Positions 33,209-44,954 of a stretch of 64,000 nucleotides of DNA are shown one piece after another; positions within the stretch are counted from its first letter, which is position 1, and every line of letters begins with the position of its first letter. The DNA lies in assembly GCF_008831285.2 (NCBI RefSeq), contig NC_045143.1:23564302-23628301 (forward strand), given 5' to 3'. The DNA is from Nymphaea colorata (lineage: Eukaryota > Streptophyta > Magnoliopsida > Nymphaeales > Nymphaeaceae). The notes beneath the pieces are model-generated. The model worked only from the letters and a program-made list of their open reading frames with translations, did not search any database and was not told the DNA's origin. Made by a program: the position numbers and the translations under genes.

Positions 33209-34194
33209 CAACGAGTTCATGAAATTTTTTTATCGAGCTCGTGACTGTTCTGTTCCCGGCCATTGTTCGTGAGTTTGTTTTGTTTACCGCCGTGCCTGTC
33301 ACTGTTCAGATTGGATGGAGGATCCCTTGTCGCCGTTTGGGGAAGATCCTCTATCGCCCCTCTTTGCCACCGTGAAGTTCCGGTGGAGGCCCAACGCATG
33401 CTGACCAACTTCTGCTTGAACCCGACGCCTACTGCTCTATCGCCGATAGTTCCAGTGCTGTTGGTGTCGCCCGTGGAACATGTGGAGATCTGCCATTGAC
33501 TCGCTGCCGTGGAGTTCCCGTGCATCGATAGAGGAGCGACGTCGCTTGTGTTGTCAAGGTCGCTCTTTGCCGCTGGCTCCAGCGTTGCCGCTTGTGCTTT
33601 CGGTTACCCTGTTTCTGCCACCGTGAAGTTTGGACATCACCCCCTGCATCACCTGTTGATTGCATCGTCCGACAAGCTGGTTGAGCCCTATTTTATGCTG
33701 TCATGGAGTTCTTGCCCAGCATTGCCCGTTGCCTGACTTTCCATCGCACGACGCTCTATTGTCTACATCGCCTGCTACCCAGTTCCCTGCGGCAGTGTTC
33801 TGTTGCGTCACCCGTACCTCCATCCTCACTTTCTCCCTCCTATGTCGTCGCCTCTCTCTGTTGTTCCCTGTTACCGTTGGCTGTCAATAGTTGTTTGCTG
33901 CCGCCATGATGTTTCGATAGTGGTCATCTCCTGCTCTATCGTCGTGAAGTTCCCGCGTTCAAGGGAGTCGACTATTTTTTTGTCACTTGTCTGCCTTTAT
34001 TCCCGAAGGTTTTTTGCCCTGCATAGCTCGTGCCTCTGTCGCCTCCATCTGCTTTTCACGGTGTCAGCTGGCCACAGCCTTGCTAGCTGCCACATTGGTT
34101 GTCGCAGGAGCTGCATCGCCAATGCTGTTGCTGCCTCTTCTTAGCCACTGTTGCGCATGTTCAGCTTCTCTTATTGCTACTTTGGTGAACCTTT
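33209..34194 (+). other. Leader of copia A, occupying the place of gag
   Basis: About 1 kb of GC-rich, stop-containing DNA with no gag similarity. A motif of the form CGTGAAGTTCC / GTGGAGTTCCC recurs at about 33371, 33508, 33620, 33702 and 33941, so the leader is partly built of a diverged repeat. Element C has a comparable leader, also without gag. Confidence 0.7.
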
Positions 34195-35231
34195 GTGATG
34201 GCGGATTCTCATATGAAAGAGTGGATTATTGACAGTGGTGCTACCCACTACATGACTGGAGATCCTAAGGTCTTTCATGGGTATAAGCTTTTGTCAGGAA
34301 AGGAACGTGTGTCTCTTGCCGATGGTTCCTCTATTTCTGTGGTTGGAAAAGGGAGTCACTCACTTTTGAACAAGTTCTTAGTTCACAATGCTCTACATGT
34401 TCCTCATCTTTCTTTGAACCTCTTGTTAGTTAGCAAGGTTACGAAAGAGTTGAATTGTGAACTTATTTTTTCTGTTGATCGTTGTGTTCTGCCGTACTTG
34501 ATGACATGGAAGAGGATTGTGATTGGTTTGGTTTCTGAGGGGCTATATCGTTTACCCATGCATACTGCTAGAGCTCTCATGACAGCTGCCAGCAAGACAA
34601 AGAAGAGTAGAGAGGACTCCTTTCAGTTGGTTATGCGTTGGCATGAGTGCCTTGGACACCTTCCTTTTGGAATTCTTAGACAGTTGTTTCCTGATTTATG
34701 TTCCAGGTTAGATATGACTACCGTGTCTTGTGATGTCTGTCACCTAGTTAAACATGTTAGGGCTTCATATCTTGTTTCTATCAATCATTCTAATGAGGTG
34801 TTTGCCTTGATTCACTTTGATGTGTGGGGGCCTTCGGAATTTCTTCTTGTCATGGTTTTCAGTATTTTATCACCTTTATAGATGATTGTTCTCGTAACAC
34901 CTTGGTTTACTTGTTGAAAGACTGTAGTGAAGTTCCTACTGTCATAGAGACTTTCATTGCTTATGTAGAAACTCAATATGGAACATCTGTTAAGACCTTT
35001 CAGTCTGACAATGCTCGTGAATACACGTACCAATCTGTTGATAGCTTCTTTCGAAAAAATGAAATTGTTCATGAGACTTTATGTAGTTATACTCCTTCAA
35101 ATGGAGTTGATGAACGAAAGAATCGCCAGTTACTGAATATGACTCCGGCTCTTCTTTTTCAACATCATATTCCAAAAAGTATTGGGGGATGCTGTGTTGA
35201 CCAGTGCATATCTAATCAATTGTATGCCTAG
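34195..35231 (+). pseudogene. Copia A protease and integrase
   Basis: Protease active site WIIDSGATHYMTGD (Asp at 34231) opens the frame. The GAG-pre-integrase zinc finger follows (HECLGHLPFGILR ... CDVCHLVKH), then the first catalytic Asp (HFDVWGPS). A frameshift near 34840 moves the rest to another frame: FIDDCSRNTLVYLL, second Asp in TFQSDNAREY, Glu in GVDERKNRQL. A further shift near 35180 continues with LINCMPSRVLNAQTPH and FGCVCFIHNHSP. Confidence 0.85.
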
Positions 35232-35424
35232 TCGTGTGTTGAATGCGCAGACGCCTCATTCTATATTACCGAGTAGTTGTGAACCTTTCTCTCTTCCACC
35301 TAGAGTTTTTGGTTGTGTCTGTTTTATTCACAATCACAGTCCAAATATTAAAAAGCTTGATCCAAGGTCGATTAAGAGCATATTTCTAGGTTATTCTCCC
35401 ACTCAAAAAGGATACAAGTGTTGA

Positions 35425-36705
35425 GATCCTTCCACTGGTCGTGCCTATGTCACCAAAGATGTCACCTTCCTGGAACATGCTTCCTATTTTGGTGAGAATT
35501 CTCTTCAAGGGGAGAGGTCCACAATGAGAGAAGAGTACTCTTCCAATCAAGAGATTCGGTTTACAAATTTTTTGGATTACAAAAAGGAAGAGACTCAGAT
35601 TACGAACCCTATAGAGCACAATAAGGTTGATGACTGTTCGACTGTGAATGAGGAGGAACATGGCTGTTTATTTGGACAGGTTTACTCTAGGTGAAGGTTG
35701 CCTACGGCAGGACCCACTGGTGGAGCTGACGAAGTGATGCCCTCTAGTGACAAAGATCCTATTCCTAATCCTAATGCTACTCCTTCCCTGGATGACCCAA
35801 GTCGTGCTCAAGAGATGTCAGTTGAAGGTACTCAGGCAGAGGCTGAAAGTGAAGAATTACTCATTGCTCTTATAAAGGGTGTCAAGTCATGTACTGAACA
35901 CCCTATTGGTAACTTCATGTCATATTCTAGACTGAGCAAAGAATACAATTGTTTTGTTTCATCTCTTTTTTTGGTTGTGACTCCTAAGACTGTTGTTGAG
36001 GCTCGGAGTGATCCCAAGTAGATTTTTGCTATGCAAGAAGAAATGGAAGCATTGAACAAAAACATGACATGGGAGGTGGTAAAGATTCATGAAGTAGTTC
36101 ATCTGGTGGGATCAAAGTGGGTTTACACCATTAAATATAAGTCAGATGGGAGTGTAGACAAATATAAAGCTCGTCATGTTGCCAAGGGGTATAGTCAGAA
36201 ATATGGAATTGACTACTTGGAGACCTTTGCTTCGGTTGCGAAGATGAAGACAGTCAAAGTCATTATCTCCTTAGCAGTGATAAAAGAGTGGAAGATGTAC
36301 CAACTTGATGTCAATAATACTTTTCTTAATAGAGACCTTGAAGAAGAGGTGTATATGTGTATGCCTCCAGGATATGAGGAACTTGGAAAATGTTGTAAGC
36401 TAAGGAAAGCTTTGTATGAACTTAAGCAACCCCCTCGACCCTGGTTTGAACGACTTAGACTTGTAATGAGACAATATGGATATCATCAAGGGAATGGAGA
36501 TCATACACTCTTTGTGAAGTGGAATGAGCAAAAAGTTACTTTTTTGTTGGTATATGTAGATGATTTGATTGTCACAGGTGATGATGAAGATGAAATCACT
36601 AAGTTAAAGAAACTGTTGGCGATCGAGTTCGATCTCAAGGACCTCGGTATACTAAAATATTTTCTTGGCATTGAAATTGCAAAGTCTGGTACTAGTCTTT
36701 GCTAA
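35425..36705 (+). pseudogene. Copia A linker and reverse transcriptase
   Basis: Linker codons after an in-frame TGA at 35422-35424 include ATPSLDDPSRAQEMSVEG; another stop lies at 36019-36021. RT starts at about 36031: [69 protein letters not shown] and the catalytic YVDDLIVTG (36551-36562 for YVDD). A frameshift just after GIEIAKSG ends it. Confidence 0.85.
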
Positions 36706-36902
36706 ATCAATGGAAATACACTCTAGATTTGTTAAAGGAGACCAAAAAACTAGGGTGTAGACCTGCCTCTACTCCTCTTGACGCTGGGCACAAGCTGTCT
36801 TAGAGATGGGGAGCCTCTCTATGAAGAGGCCAAGGGAAGATATCAACGTCTAGTTGGGAAGTTGATTATCTTACTCTCACTAGACCCGATATTACCTTTG
36901 TT

Positions 36903-37499
36903 GTGAATGTGATGAGTCAATTCATGCATGCTCCCACAGACGCACACTTGAAGGCTGTCGACAGGATCTTATGCTACTTGAAGAGGAATCCTGGTAAGGT
37001 TCTCCTATATGTTAAGCAAGACTCTCTTGGGATTGAAGGGTATTCAGATACAGACTGGGCAGGCTGTGTTGATACTAGAAGATCTACTTCAGAGTACTGC
37101 GCTTACTTGGGGGGAAATCTTGTTGTTTGGAGGAGCAAGAGATAAGATGTTTGTTCCAACTCAAGTGCAGAGGCTGAATATAGGGTTGTTGCTACTGGAG
37201 TGTCAGAATTACTGTGGCTGAAAATATTACTGACTGATATTGGGATAGAGATAAAAGGACCTATGAAGATAATCAATTTGGCCAACAACCCTATGTTACA
37301 TGACCGAACAAAGCATGTCGAGATTGACCGCCACTTCATCCAGGACAGAATTGATGCTAGAGAGTTGATTATACCATATATGAAATTTGAAGACCAAATT
37401 GTTGTTCTAACTAAAGCCTTACCTGTGACTCAGTTTGAGAGAAATGTATCCAAGTTGGGCATGTTTGATATGTATGCCCAACTTGAGGGGGAGTGTTGA
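36903..37499 (+). pseudogene. Copia A RNase H
   Basis: HLKAVDRILCYLKRNPGK, GYSDTDWAGCVDTRRSTSEY (catalytic Asp), VVWRSKR, then a TAA at 37143-37145 in place of the usual Lys-Gln codons; SSAEAEYR (catalytic Glu) and HVEIDRHFIQDRI continue in the same frame. The polypurine tract GAGGGGGAG is at 37485-37493. Confidence 0.85.
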
Positions 37500-37746
37500 C
37501 ATATGTTGCATTTGGGTCACCTATCCGGGTCTGGATCTGGACCTGATCCAGTGTGTTACTGTTATGACCCTACTTAACCTGTGTAAACCCTAATTCCGGT
37601 GTGTGAATGAAAGTTTATGAGAGAGAGTGTCTGGTTGCTAGTGGGCACCAATCCTCCTCATCTGTGGTTTTTTCCCTCTAGTTGAGGGGTTTTCCACGTT
37701 ACATTCATGTGTGTTCATCATTCTACTCGATTTTATCGTTTCTACA
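37494..37746 (+). repeat. 3' LTR of copia A
   Basis: 253 bp, TGTTGAC to TCTACA, preceded by the polypurine tract. The pairwise difference to the 5' LTR is about 20 bases, counted by eye. Confidence 0.9.
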
Positions 37747-38632
37747 AAAGGCACTATTTTTTTCTTCAAAATTTAGAATGTATACTAAAAATCATAGTGC
37801 TAATAATGTGTTCCTATTATTCGTAATGGCAATGAGTTTTCCTATATGGTTTTGAATTATAAGCCCACGTTGCTCTAAAGAATGGTAACAAATGGTAAAT
37901 CCAAGTGTTGAAACTTACTCCAGTGAGTCAATTAATGTTATCTAGTTTTGAGCAAGCAATTGTTATAAAAGGTTCTTTTTTTTTTAACAATAAGAAAGTT
38001 TCAAGCTGCTTCTGCCCCTTAGCTTCTGATCAGGATTGTGAAAGCATAACAAACATTTATAGAGCAGCAAGTTCTTCATATGCGCCCTAGAGACTATTAT
38101 GAGAATGCAGGACATGCCAATTTTTATGAAGACCACAGAAGTGTTCTGTTACATTTGTGCACCGAGTTAGACCTTTTCACTGTTGCCATACTGAAAATTT
38201 TGTATAATGATCTTGATCATGAACGTTTGATGTGGATTTGGTATGATAGTTTGTGTAGACTCCTGATGATTTATGGGCTATTCATTCCAAACATGTATTC
38301 CCTAAGCCACACAAAAAGGGTAGCTCCTCTTGGAAAGCAATTCAAAAGGTAATGTTTATCATTCACCACATTTTATAAACTTTTTTCTTTTTTGTATGAA
38401 TATCATATTGTAGACAAGGCAAAATTCTACGTCTTTCCATGGTTCATTTATTTTAGCAATTGAATTTGCTTGTTTGAAATTCAATAAGATTGTTCTTCCT
38501 TGTTACAATGCTTTTAATAGATATAGGCTTGTGTAAGAAACTGATTACAAAGACGAGCATAACCAAGTAATCAGTAGATATATTGGAACAGTTTGCTTAT
38601 ATTTGGGAGTCGAGTGGAGTCAGTTGGTGGAT

Positions 38633-38664
<32 letters not shown>

Positions 38665-39424
38665 CAGCCTTATGTGCTTCTCACAATATAAGATGCTTTC
38701 ACTGTTTCACACTATATGCATAAACGAAGTGGTCATGATGCTGAAAAAAAAAACTGATTGTCCTATTAGCATGAGTTGGTCAGTGTCAATGGTTGCTGGT
38801 TAGTCACTTGTTAATGAGAAGACTTAGCATTAGTTCAACAACTTCACATTGCAAGACATTACAAGTTTGCCAATATATTAAATTTTGCTTTATTTTCCTG
38901 ATTCTCATCACAATCAAACTTGTAAAATGGTCTCTTTTGCTCTTTTAGATAACTCAACAAGGCGAGAAGATTAATTTGAGACATTTCAAGCCTATAAAAC
39001 CATTGGGTTGTGGTGACACTCGTAGAATTTATTGCATATGAATATTAATGATTGATTTTAATAGTACTTGTTATATGGTGATTAATCTTGTGTATCTATG
39101 GTCTTTCTTTTTCTGAAGATCAAGTATATGAAACATGTCCATCTCCATTGTTTTATCAAATAAATGTATACAATGTTTTTGCTCAACCATGCTTCAATTT
39201 CTTATCCTCGCACTATTAGGATTAGGTGAGTATCATGCAGGGTCATTTCAGCTGGTTGTTCCCACTCATTTAAGAATCATGTTTTCCATGTGTGGTGGTT
39301 AAGCCTACTTGAAGAATTGAGTATCAGGAAAAATACAAGTTATGCAGAGTGACCACAAGGGCGACATGATTCACCAACTTTCCTTCCCAAAGATGCCAAT
39401 GATAAAGGATCCAAATATAATTTT

Positions 39425-39765
39425 TGCAGAGTGAACTTTAATGGTGACGTGTCACAAATACATTTTATTTTTTCCAGTTCAACATGGTGTACTCTTAAGT
39501 CCCGACATATATCTATTGAGCCCATTAATTAAAATATAGGGGACTTACTTGCCCAGGTTACCAACCTGTTCAATTTTCTATAACAAGCATTCTTTTTTTT
39601 TTTTAAGAGAGAAAGGATGTGTATATCGTAAATACACTTATTTTTCTCAAGTTCAGCTTTGAGTATTCTCAAGTCCCAACTTTATTGAGCCCATTAATTG
39701 AAAGATAGAGCACTGACTTGCCCAAGTCATCAACATATTCAATTTTCTGTAGCTCAAGCATTCAA
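39425..39765 (+). repeat. Diverged tandem duplication of about 185 bp
   Basis: 39425-39595 and 39612-39765 share in order AAATACA, CAAGTTCA/CCAGTTCA, TATTGAGCCCATTAATT, GACTTGCCCA, TTCAATTTTCT and CAAGCATTC, with roughly 20% differences. No reading frame is conserved. The region from 39022 to 40680 otherwise shows no gene; 40305-40340 and 40515-40620 are TA/TG-rich simple repeats. Confidence 0.6.
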
Positions 39766-40862
39766 TGACTTTCCCTAGATTAATTTTATAATAGAAAACA
39801 AAATTATTTGGAATTTTATTTTATCCATCCCCATTCCTGACCTGCATTTTGAAGGCTTGTCGCTCTGTAGTATCAGAGATACTATTCAAGTGTTGTATCC
39901 CATACTGTTTATAAGATACATTGTGATAAGTACCACAAATTTTGAAGAAATCCAGAACTTATACCCTAGTTAGATGAGTGTGCATCGCATGATACACAGG
40001 CGTAAGAAAAAACAGACTAGAGACAGGACTTTTGGTTTTGGGTTTTCAAAGCTCCTTCACACGTGACTTCTAAAGGAGATCTTTTCACTTTAAGGAAGAA
40101 AATGTTAATTTCAAGCTAGATTTGCTTCTTAGGATGTTGATAGGGAGGATCCCATGTACATCAGGGAAGATATTGTATATGAAGGAGATAATGCAAAATG
40201 ACAATGAGATCGTGGATGAAGATGATGCATCATTGTATTTTCATCTACGTCACACAGGTACAGGGTGCACAGGAGTGGTGACTTTCATGAGTGAGTTGGG
40301 ACCTATATATATATATATATGTGTGTGTGTGTGCGTGTGTGTGACTAAACAAGTCCCATTTGTTACCGGTTTTTCAGTTCTCCTTCCTAACAGGGGATCC
40401 TAGGGTGAGGACAATGGCTGTTGAAAAAGAAAAAATGAAGAGAGAGAGAAAGGTTAGGTGAGAGAGTGACAGAGAAAAGAGAGGGTGAACAAACCAGTCT
40501 CAAAATTGGAAGGGTGTGTGTGTGCATATATGTATGTGTGTAGATATCTGTATTTGTGTGTGTGTACATATACATATACATATGCATACATATATATATG
40601 TTTATATATATGCATAAGTAATTTATATTGACCGTTTATATATTTCATACATCAATTGCTGTAAAAAGTGCACTTACCTCTATAATCCAGATCCAAAATG
40701 AAAGATAGACTTAACAAAACTTTATATTCAACTCTTTCCTTAACGCCCACTATTTAAGACATTGAGTTAAAGTAGCTCTTGTAACTCATCCATTCAAGAA
40801 AAGAGGTTCCTACTCTGCCAAAATTCAAGAGATGGCTCGCTTAATTTCTTTCTATGAGAGGA

Positions 40863-41342
40863 ATGGAAGAAGATGTCGAATCGAGGTTTCGTGTGGGGAG
40901 GCTGGAGGTCTCTGACTACGAAAAGGGCTTCATCAGCCTCCTTTCTCAGCTCACCATCTGCCCTCCCATCTCCCTCGATGAGTTCTGCTCCCGCTTCATG
41001 GAGATCGAGGCTCTCGATGACGATCACGTCATTTGTGTTGTGGAGGCCACCAAACAGGGGAGGCTTGTTGCCACCGGCAGCATCTTCGTGGAGCAAAAGT
41101 TTTTGACAGGCTGCGGCAAGGTCGGGCACATCAAGGACGTCGTCATCGACTCAGCCGCCCGTGGGATGCGACTTGGCCAGCGAGTCGTTGGGTTTCTATC
41201 CAAGCACGCCAGGTCCGTTGGATGCTACAAGGTCATCCTGGACTGCAAACCTGATAACAGAGGGTTCTACGAGCGTTGTGGTTTCGTCCTAAAGGAGCTC
41301 CAAATGGCCATGTACTTCAATCCGCTTCCTCCTTCCTCTTAG
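40863..41342 (+). CDS. GNA1: Glucosamine-6-phosphate N-acetyltransferase, intact single-exon gene
   Basis: Encodes 159 residues, the usual size for plant GNA1. The enzyme moves acetyl from acetyl-CoA to glucosamine 6-phosphate, a step in UDP-GlcNAc synthesis needed for glycoprotein and GPI-anchor precursors. GNAT fold landmarks: CPPISLDEF (33-41), GHIKDVVID (88-96, strand beta4), R-G-M-R-L-G (100-105, acetyl-CoA pyrophosphate loop in the plant-type variant), GCYKVILDC (120-128) and GFYERCGF (134-141) with the conserved Tyr. The start at 40863 is chosen because the truncated copy shares it and lacks the ATG nine bases upstream. The 3' flank (TTCTTCTTC, TTGTGTGGATCAAG) is the one seen after the fragments. 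No introns are visible. Confidence 0.93.
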   Translation: MEEDVESRFRVGRLEVSDYEKGFISLLSQLTICPPISLDEFCSRFMEIEALDDDHVICVVEATKQGRLVATGSIFVEQKFLTGCGKVGHIKDVVIDSAARGMRLGQRVVGFLSKHARSVGCYKVILDCKPDNRGFYERCGFVLKELQMAMYFNPLPPSS

Positions 41343-42013
41343 CCTGCTCCCAATGTGTACTTCTTCTTCTTCTTTTTCCCTTTAACTTTTATCTTTTTTT
41401 TTTTTAAGAATTGGATCATTGTTGTGTGGATCAAGAATGAAATTTAAGTTTCTTTTCTTGCTTCTATGAGTTTAAGCATAATTCCATAGGTTGAATTCTC
41501 TTTGGATTTGTCTAGATGTGTAATTAATACAATGGGAATCTCATGCCTTGGTTCTGGATTCTTTCTTGCGGACTACTTGCAACAGCGGGTATGTGAAATT
41601 TCTGTAGCAAATCATTGCAAGGGTTGTTGTCAAGTTCCTTGGTTTTTTATTCTTTTGGATTGATTATTCAAAAGAACATTGACTCTATTTTCTGGTTTGT
41701 TTTTGTTGTTGGGTGTCTAGTAGAGTGATCATTTTTTTCGAATGGTTTGGCTGCTAGTGCTATGCTGCATGATTTATTTGGGACTTGTTGATACTCCTCT
41801 CTGAGTTGTGGATACAATCGTTTGGGGTTTTGTTGATATCCTCTATGTATTACAGGGTACAATCGAGGATTTTCTCGTGCCTCGAAAGTATCTAAGCGAG
41901 CTCAAAAAGAACCTTTGGCATTGGAACGGCCCCCAAACTGATTTTCATGCATGGGCTCATTCAAATATGAAGGTTGGCCGCAACCTTCAGCATCTTCGGC
42001 AGCAGCAGCGGGC

Positions 42014-42096
42014 AGCCTTGTAGCTTCGTTCAGAAGGAGCTCCAGATGGCCATGTACTTCAATCCACTTCCTCCTTCCTCTAAGCCTGCTCTTTAA
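42014..42096 (+). pseudogene. GNA1: GNA1 terminal fragment in the right arm
   Basis: The last 80 bp of the gene (TTGTAGCTTCGTTCAGAAGG, CATGTACTTCAATCCACTTC) and its 3' flank, preceded by unrelated sequence. It marks the inner end of the right arm, only 670 bp after the intact gene, and is out of frame for most of its length. Confidence 0.75.
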
Positions 42097-43227
42097 TATA
42101 TTATTCTTCTTCTACTTCTTCTGTTCTTCTTCTTCCTTTTATTTGGTCTATTTTTGTTAAGAATTTGATCATCGTTGTGTGGATCAAAGATTAAATATTT
42201 ATTCAAAATTATAATCTGAATCAGAATCAAGCCAATATTTACTTGTAACCAAATCCGATCGAATGTCATTTTTTATATTTGAATCCAATCAGAATCCTAA
42301 TTGAATATCAATTTTTTTCATTTATTTTTTTGAAATCTGGTTCGGTTGAATATGGGGTCTAAACTGGATTTATTAACATACTTATAAGGTGTACAACGAG
42401 TGTTTGTTTTACCGTGGATCTGAAATCCATAGTGATCTGAGATTTTTAATATCTCAAATCCATTGATTTAAGATTGGATCACCCTCCCATCCAACCTTAA
42501 ATCCATGGTTTTTAACGGATTTTAGATAACATTACAAAATCCTCAATTTGTTTAAACTGAGGATCTTGAGAAACACATCTTTTGATGCAACCTCGAATCT
42601 TAGATCAGAGGTTATCAAACACAACCATATAGATGCACATGGGATGGGCAGTTCAAAAAATTTGAACTCGAGTTGTCCTTTGCCTCGTTTGCAATGGTGG
42701 GCTCCAACATTTGCATTGACATCATAATCTCCAGCCTCGCCGCATCAGTGCCTTCATCAATGGTGCTATCTTGATCATCATATTTTCTGTTTCTAGACCA
42801 TGACGAAGATTCATGGAGTAGGCAAAAGCCTCATACCTTGTGCACCTATTCTAGAGTCGAACAGTACTTTGGTCAGACACCTAAGCAGCTTCGGGTTCTT
42901 TTTCTTTTTTTGTTTCAAAGTCCGACGCAAGCTTGGACTCGTTACCAAGAGGGATCTTCCAGTCAAATCTGAACCGAATCTTATGAGAAATCTTAATTTC
43001 ATATAATGGCTTTCTCCTCCCATTGCGATTGACAATGGTCATCGGCTTCCACAGGCTGCTTGAAGCCTGTAGGAAAATGTTTTTATTTTCTGGCTTTTCT
43101 TGAGTTTTTCTCCCAAGTTCTTGATTTCTAGGTTGTTTGTATAGACAAAGTATATTCTGTTAATTTAATTTTTTTTGTCTGAAACGTACAGGTTTTATAC
43201 ATAACCAGTATTGACCTTAGAAGATGT

Positions 43228-43392
43228 ATGCCTAAAGATCACCAATTCGCAGATAGCAACAAAAGTGGAGAGACGGTGCCTTTAGAGCCCAACCCGTTTA
43301 AGAAGGATGGTGAGGAAGATACTTCCACCGTTGAAATGATTCCACCGGGCACCAGTTTTGCTGCAGCGTCTACTAAATCTAATCGCAGCTAA
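43228..43392 (+). CDS. Unassigned 54-residue ORF, right-arm copy
   Basis: Same 54 codons as at 3864-4028, with a C-to-G silent change at a Pro codon near 43296. Function unknown. Confidence 0.3.
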   Translation: MPKDHQFADSNKSGETVPLEPNPFKKDGEEDTSTVEMIPPGTSFAAASTKSNRS

Positions 43393-44056
43393 GCCAGGAA
43401 GGATGACCTACACAATGAAGACAAACACAAATATAACCTGGATAAGTGAACTAGCACTTACAGCTCCCTTGATCAGCGGCTTGTACACCACCACCATTTC
43501 TAGTCCTCGCCTCATTGATATTACGCCACCATTAACCCCAGATTTCTCCAATCCTTCTGGCAGCTCTGACCTCCATGACCCTGCCATTGTGGTCTCATCT
43601 CTCTGTTCCATCACAACACACACACACACACCCAGAGAGAGAGAGAGAGAGAACAACCCATAAAAACAAAGGCCCCAACCAAGCTTCGAATAGCCCCACA
43701 AAGTTTCATGATTGTAGATTATTAACCAATTACAATGGGATTGCACGTGTAAACCGCAAAGGCACGTACTCGATGAACGGTTAGGATAAAATGGCTACCG
43801 CAAAGGCACGTACTCGATGAACGGTTAGGATAAAATGGCTATGGAGACACACATCTGTCCTAATGCTAACCATGCATGACTTGTCTCATCTAGATGAGCA
43901 TCATAAAGAATATAGGTACATCAAGCAACAAAATTGCATCCTCTTTCTCATTGATTGATGGACAAGCATATTCTTAGCTTTACAATGTTGGAACCTACCA
44001 TATCTCCTCCTGGAACAATTTGGCACTAGCACTAGCAGGTGGAGGCCCTTTATTAT

Positions 44057-44239
44057 TGTTGAAGTTGAGGTAGTTTTTAGAATATTAAAGAACTTGACAG
44101 TTCTTTAATTATTTTCAATAACTTTTCGTTTACATTGTAATTTTGTTTTTACCCTGATTTTCCCTTAAGTAAGGGTTAGGGTAACTGATCAATAACAAGT
44201 TGGACGTGTTTTCTTCTCTCTCTTTCTCTCACGAAAACA
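44057..44239 (+). repeat. 5' LTR of copia B
   Basis: 183 bp, followed by the primer-binding site at 44240-44252 (TGGTATCAGAGCC, exact match to the initiator Met-tRNA complement). Confidence 0.93.
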
Positions 44240-44954
44240 TGGTATCAGAGCCAGTGGCGTGATCACTTCAGGCTGCCGGCGACTGGCAGATTTCCGGCGA
44301 TCTCCTCTCCGGTGACTGTCAGGTTTCTAACCCCTAAACTCTCTCTTCCTCTCTCTTAGGTTGATGGGCAGAGATTGAATCTCCCTCTCTCGTTCTTCCT
44401 CCTCCCTCGTTCTTCCCCCTCTCTCTCATCTCCCCATCTCCTTTCTCATCTCCTTCTTCTTCTTCCTTCTATTGCTCGTTGGAGGGTGGAATCTGATCAC
44501 GCCTATGTGGAACGTGTGATCAGATCCACTAGTGGAACATGGTGTGGCTGCTGGGATCCTGTCGCTGTTGCTGATTAGAGATTGCTTGTTGCTGTTTTTG
44601 GTTGTGGATAGCTGCTGCTGATCGGGGAGATGGTTTGTTGACGTTGCTGATTGTGGAACAACAAGATGTGGACTTGTTGTTTGAGAGTTGAGTTTGGGAA
44701 CAGAAAAAGCAGCGGCAGTCTTTGTCTGTAAGTTTGTTTTTCAGCAGTAATTATTGGCAAAGTTTCCTACTGTTCAGGGACGTGAAGGAAGTGTGACTGC
44801 TACCTGCTTTGAATGCATGTTAACAACATCTAGACGTTAAAATCTATGACTTGATTTTTTTGCCTACATGTTCATTGTTTTTTCCAGCAGTCTACATTAA
44901 GTGTGCAGAAATTTTATATTAAGTGTGCAAAGATTCTTTTCTTTGATCTTCACT

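Larger units (their letters stand above)
32944..37746 (+). mobile_element. Ty1/copia element A (gag-less), inside a phototropin intron
   Basis: Two 253-bp LTRs (32944-33196, 37494-37746) start TGTTGACATATG. About 20 of 253 positions differ between them (roughly 8%), so it is an old insertion. Target-site duplication GAAGG/AAAGG (32939-32943, 37747-37751) has one mismatch. Domain order protease, integrase, reverse transcriptase, RNase H is that of copia. Several stops and frameshifts make it non-autonomous. No gag or zinc knuckle precedes the protease. Confidence 0.92.
31623..39021 (+). pseudogene. PHOT2-like: Phototropin-2-like gene fragment (three exons)
   Basis: Three exons with correct GT-AG borders and matching phases: 31623-31682 (VKATAENVDEAVRELPYANL), 38259-38348 (TPDDLWAIHSKHVFPKPHKK and on to WKAIQK) and 38949-39021 (ITQQGEKINLRHFKPIKPL, then GCGDT). 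Phototropins are blue-light receptor kinases; this is the LOV2 J-alpha helix, the linker, and the first strand of the kinase with its Gly-rich loop. Relatives have PDANL and GSGDTG, so Asp-to-Tyr and Ser-to-Cys changes are visible. The coding frame has no stop. Neither LOV domains upstream nor the rest of the kinase downstream were found before the next gene, so I call it a gene fragment. Intron 1 holds a copia element. Confidence 0.75.

Noticed and set aside
33263-34232. Overlapping Ser/Cys/Leu-rich frames in the copia A leader
   Set aside because: None resembles gag; they arise from the GC-rich repeated leader.
40117-40265. Exon-like segment after TTGCTTCTTAG (DVDREDPMYIREDIVYEGDN)
   Set aside because: Protein-like for about 20 codons, but it stops, has no recognised family and no partner exon; not part of a phototropin as far as I can tell.
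40310-40648. His/Tyr-rich frames near TG/TA repeats
   Set aside because: Simple-sequence artefacts.
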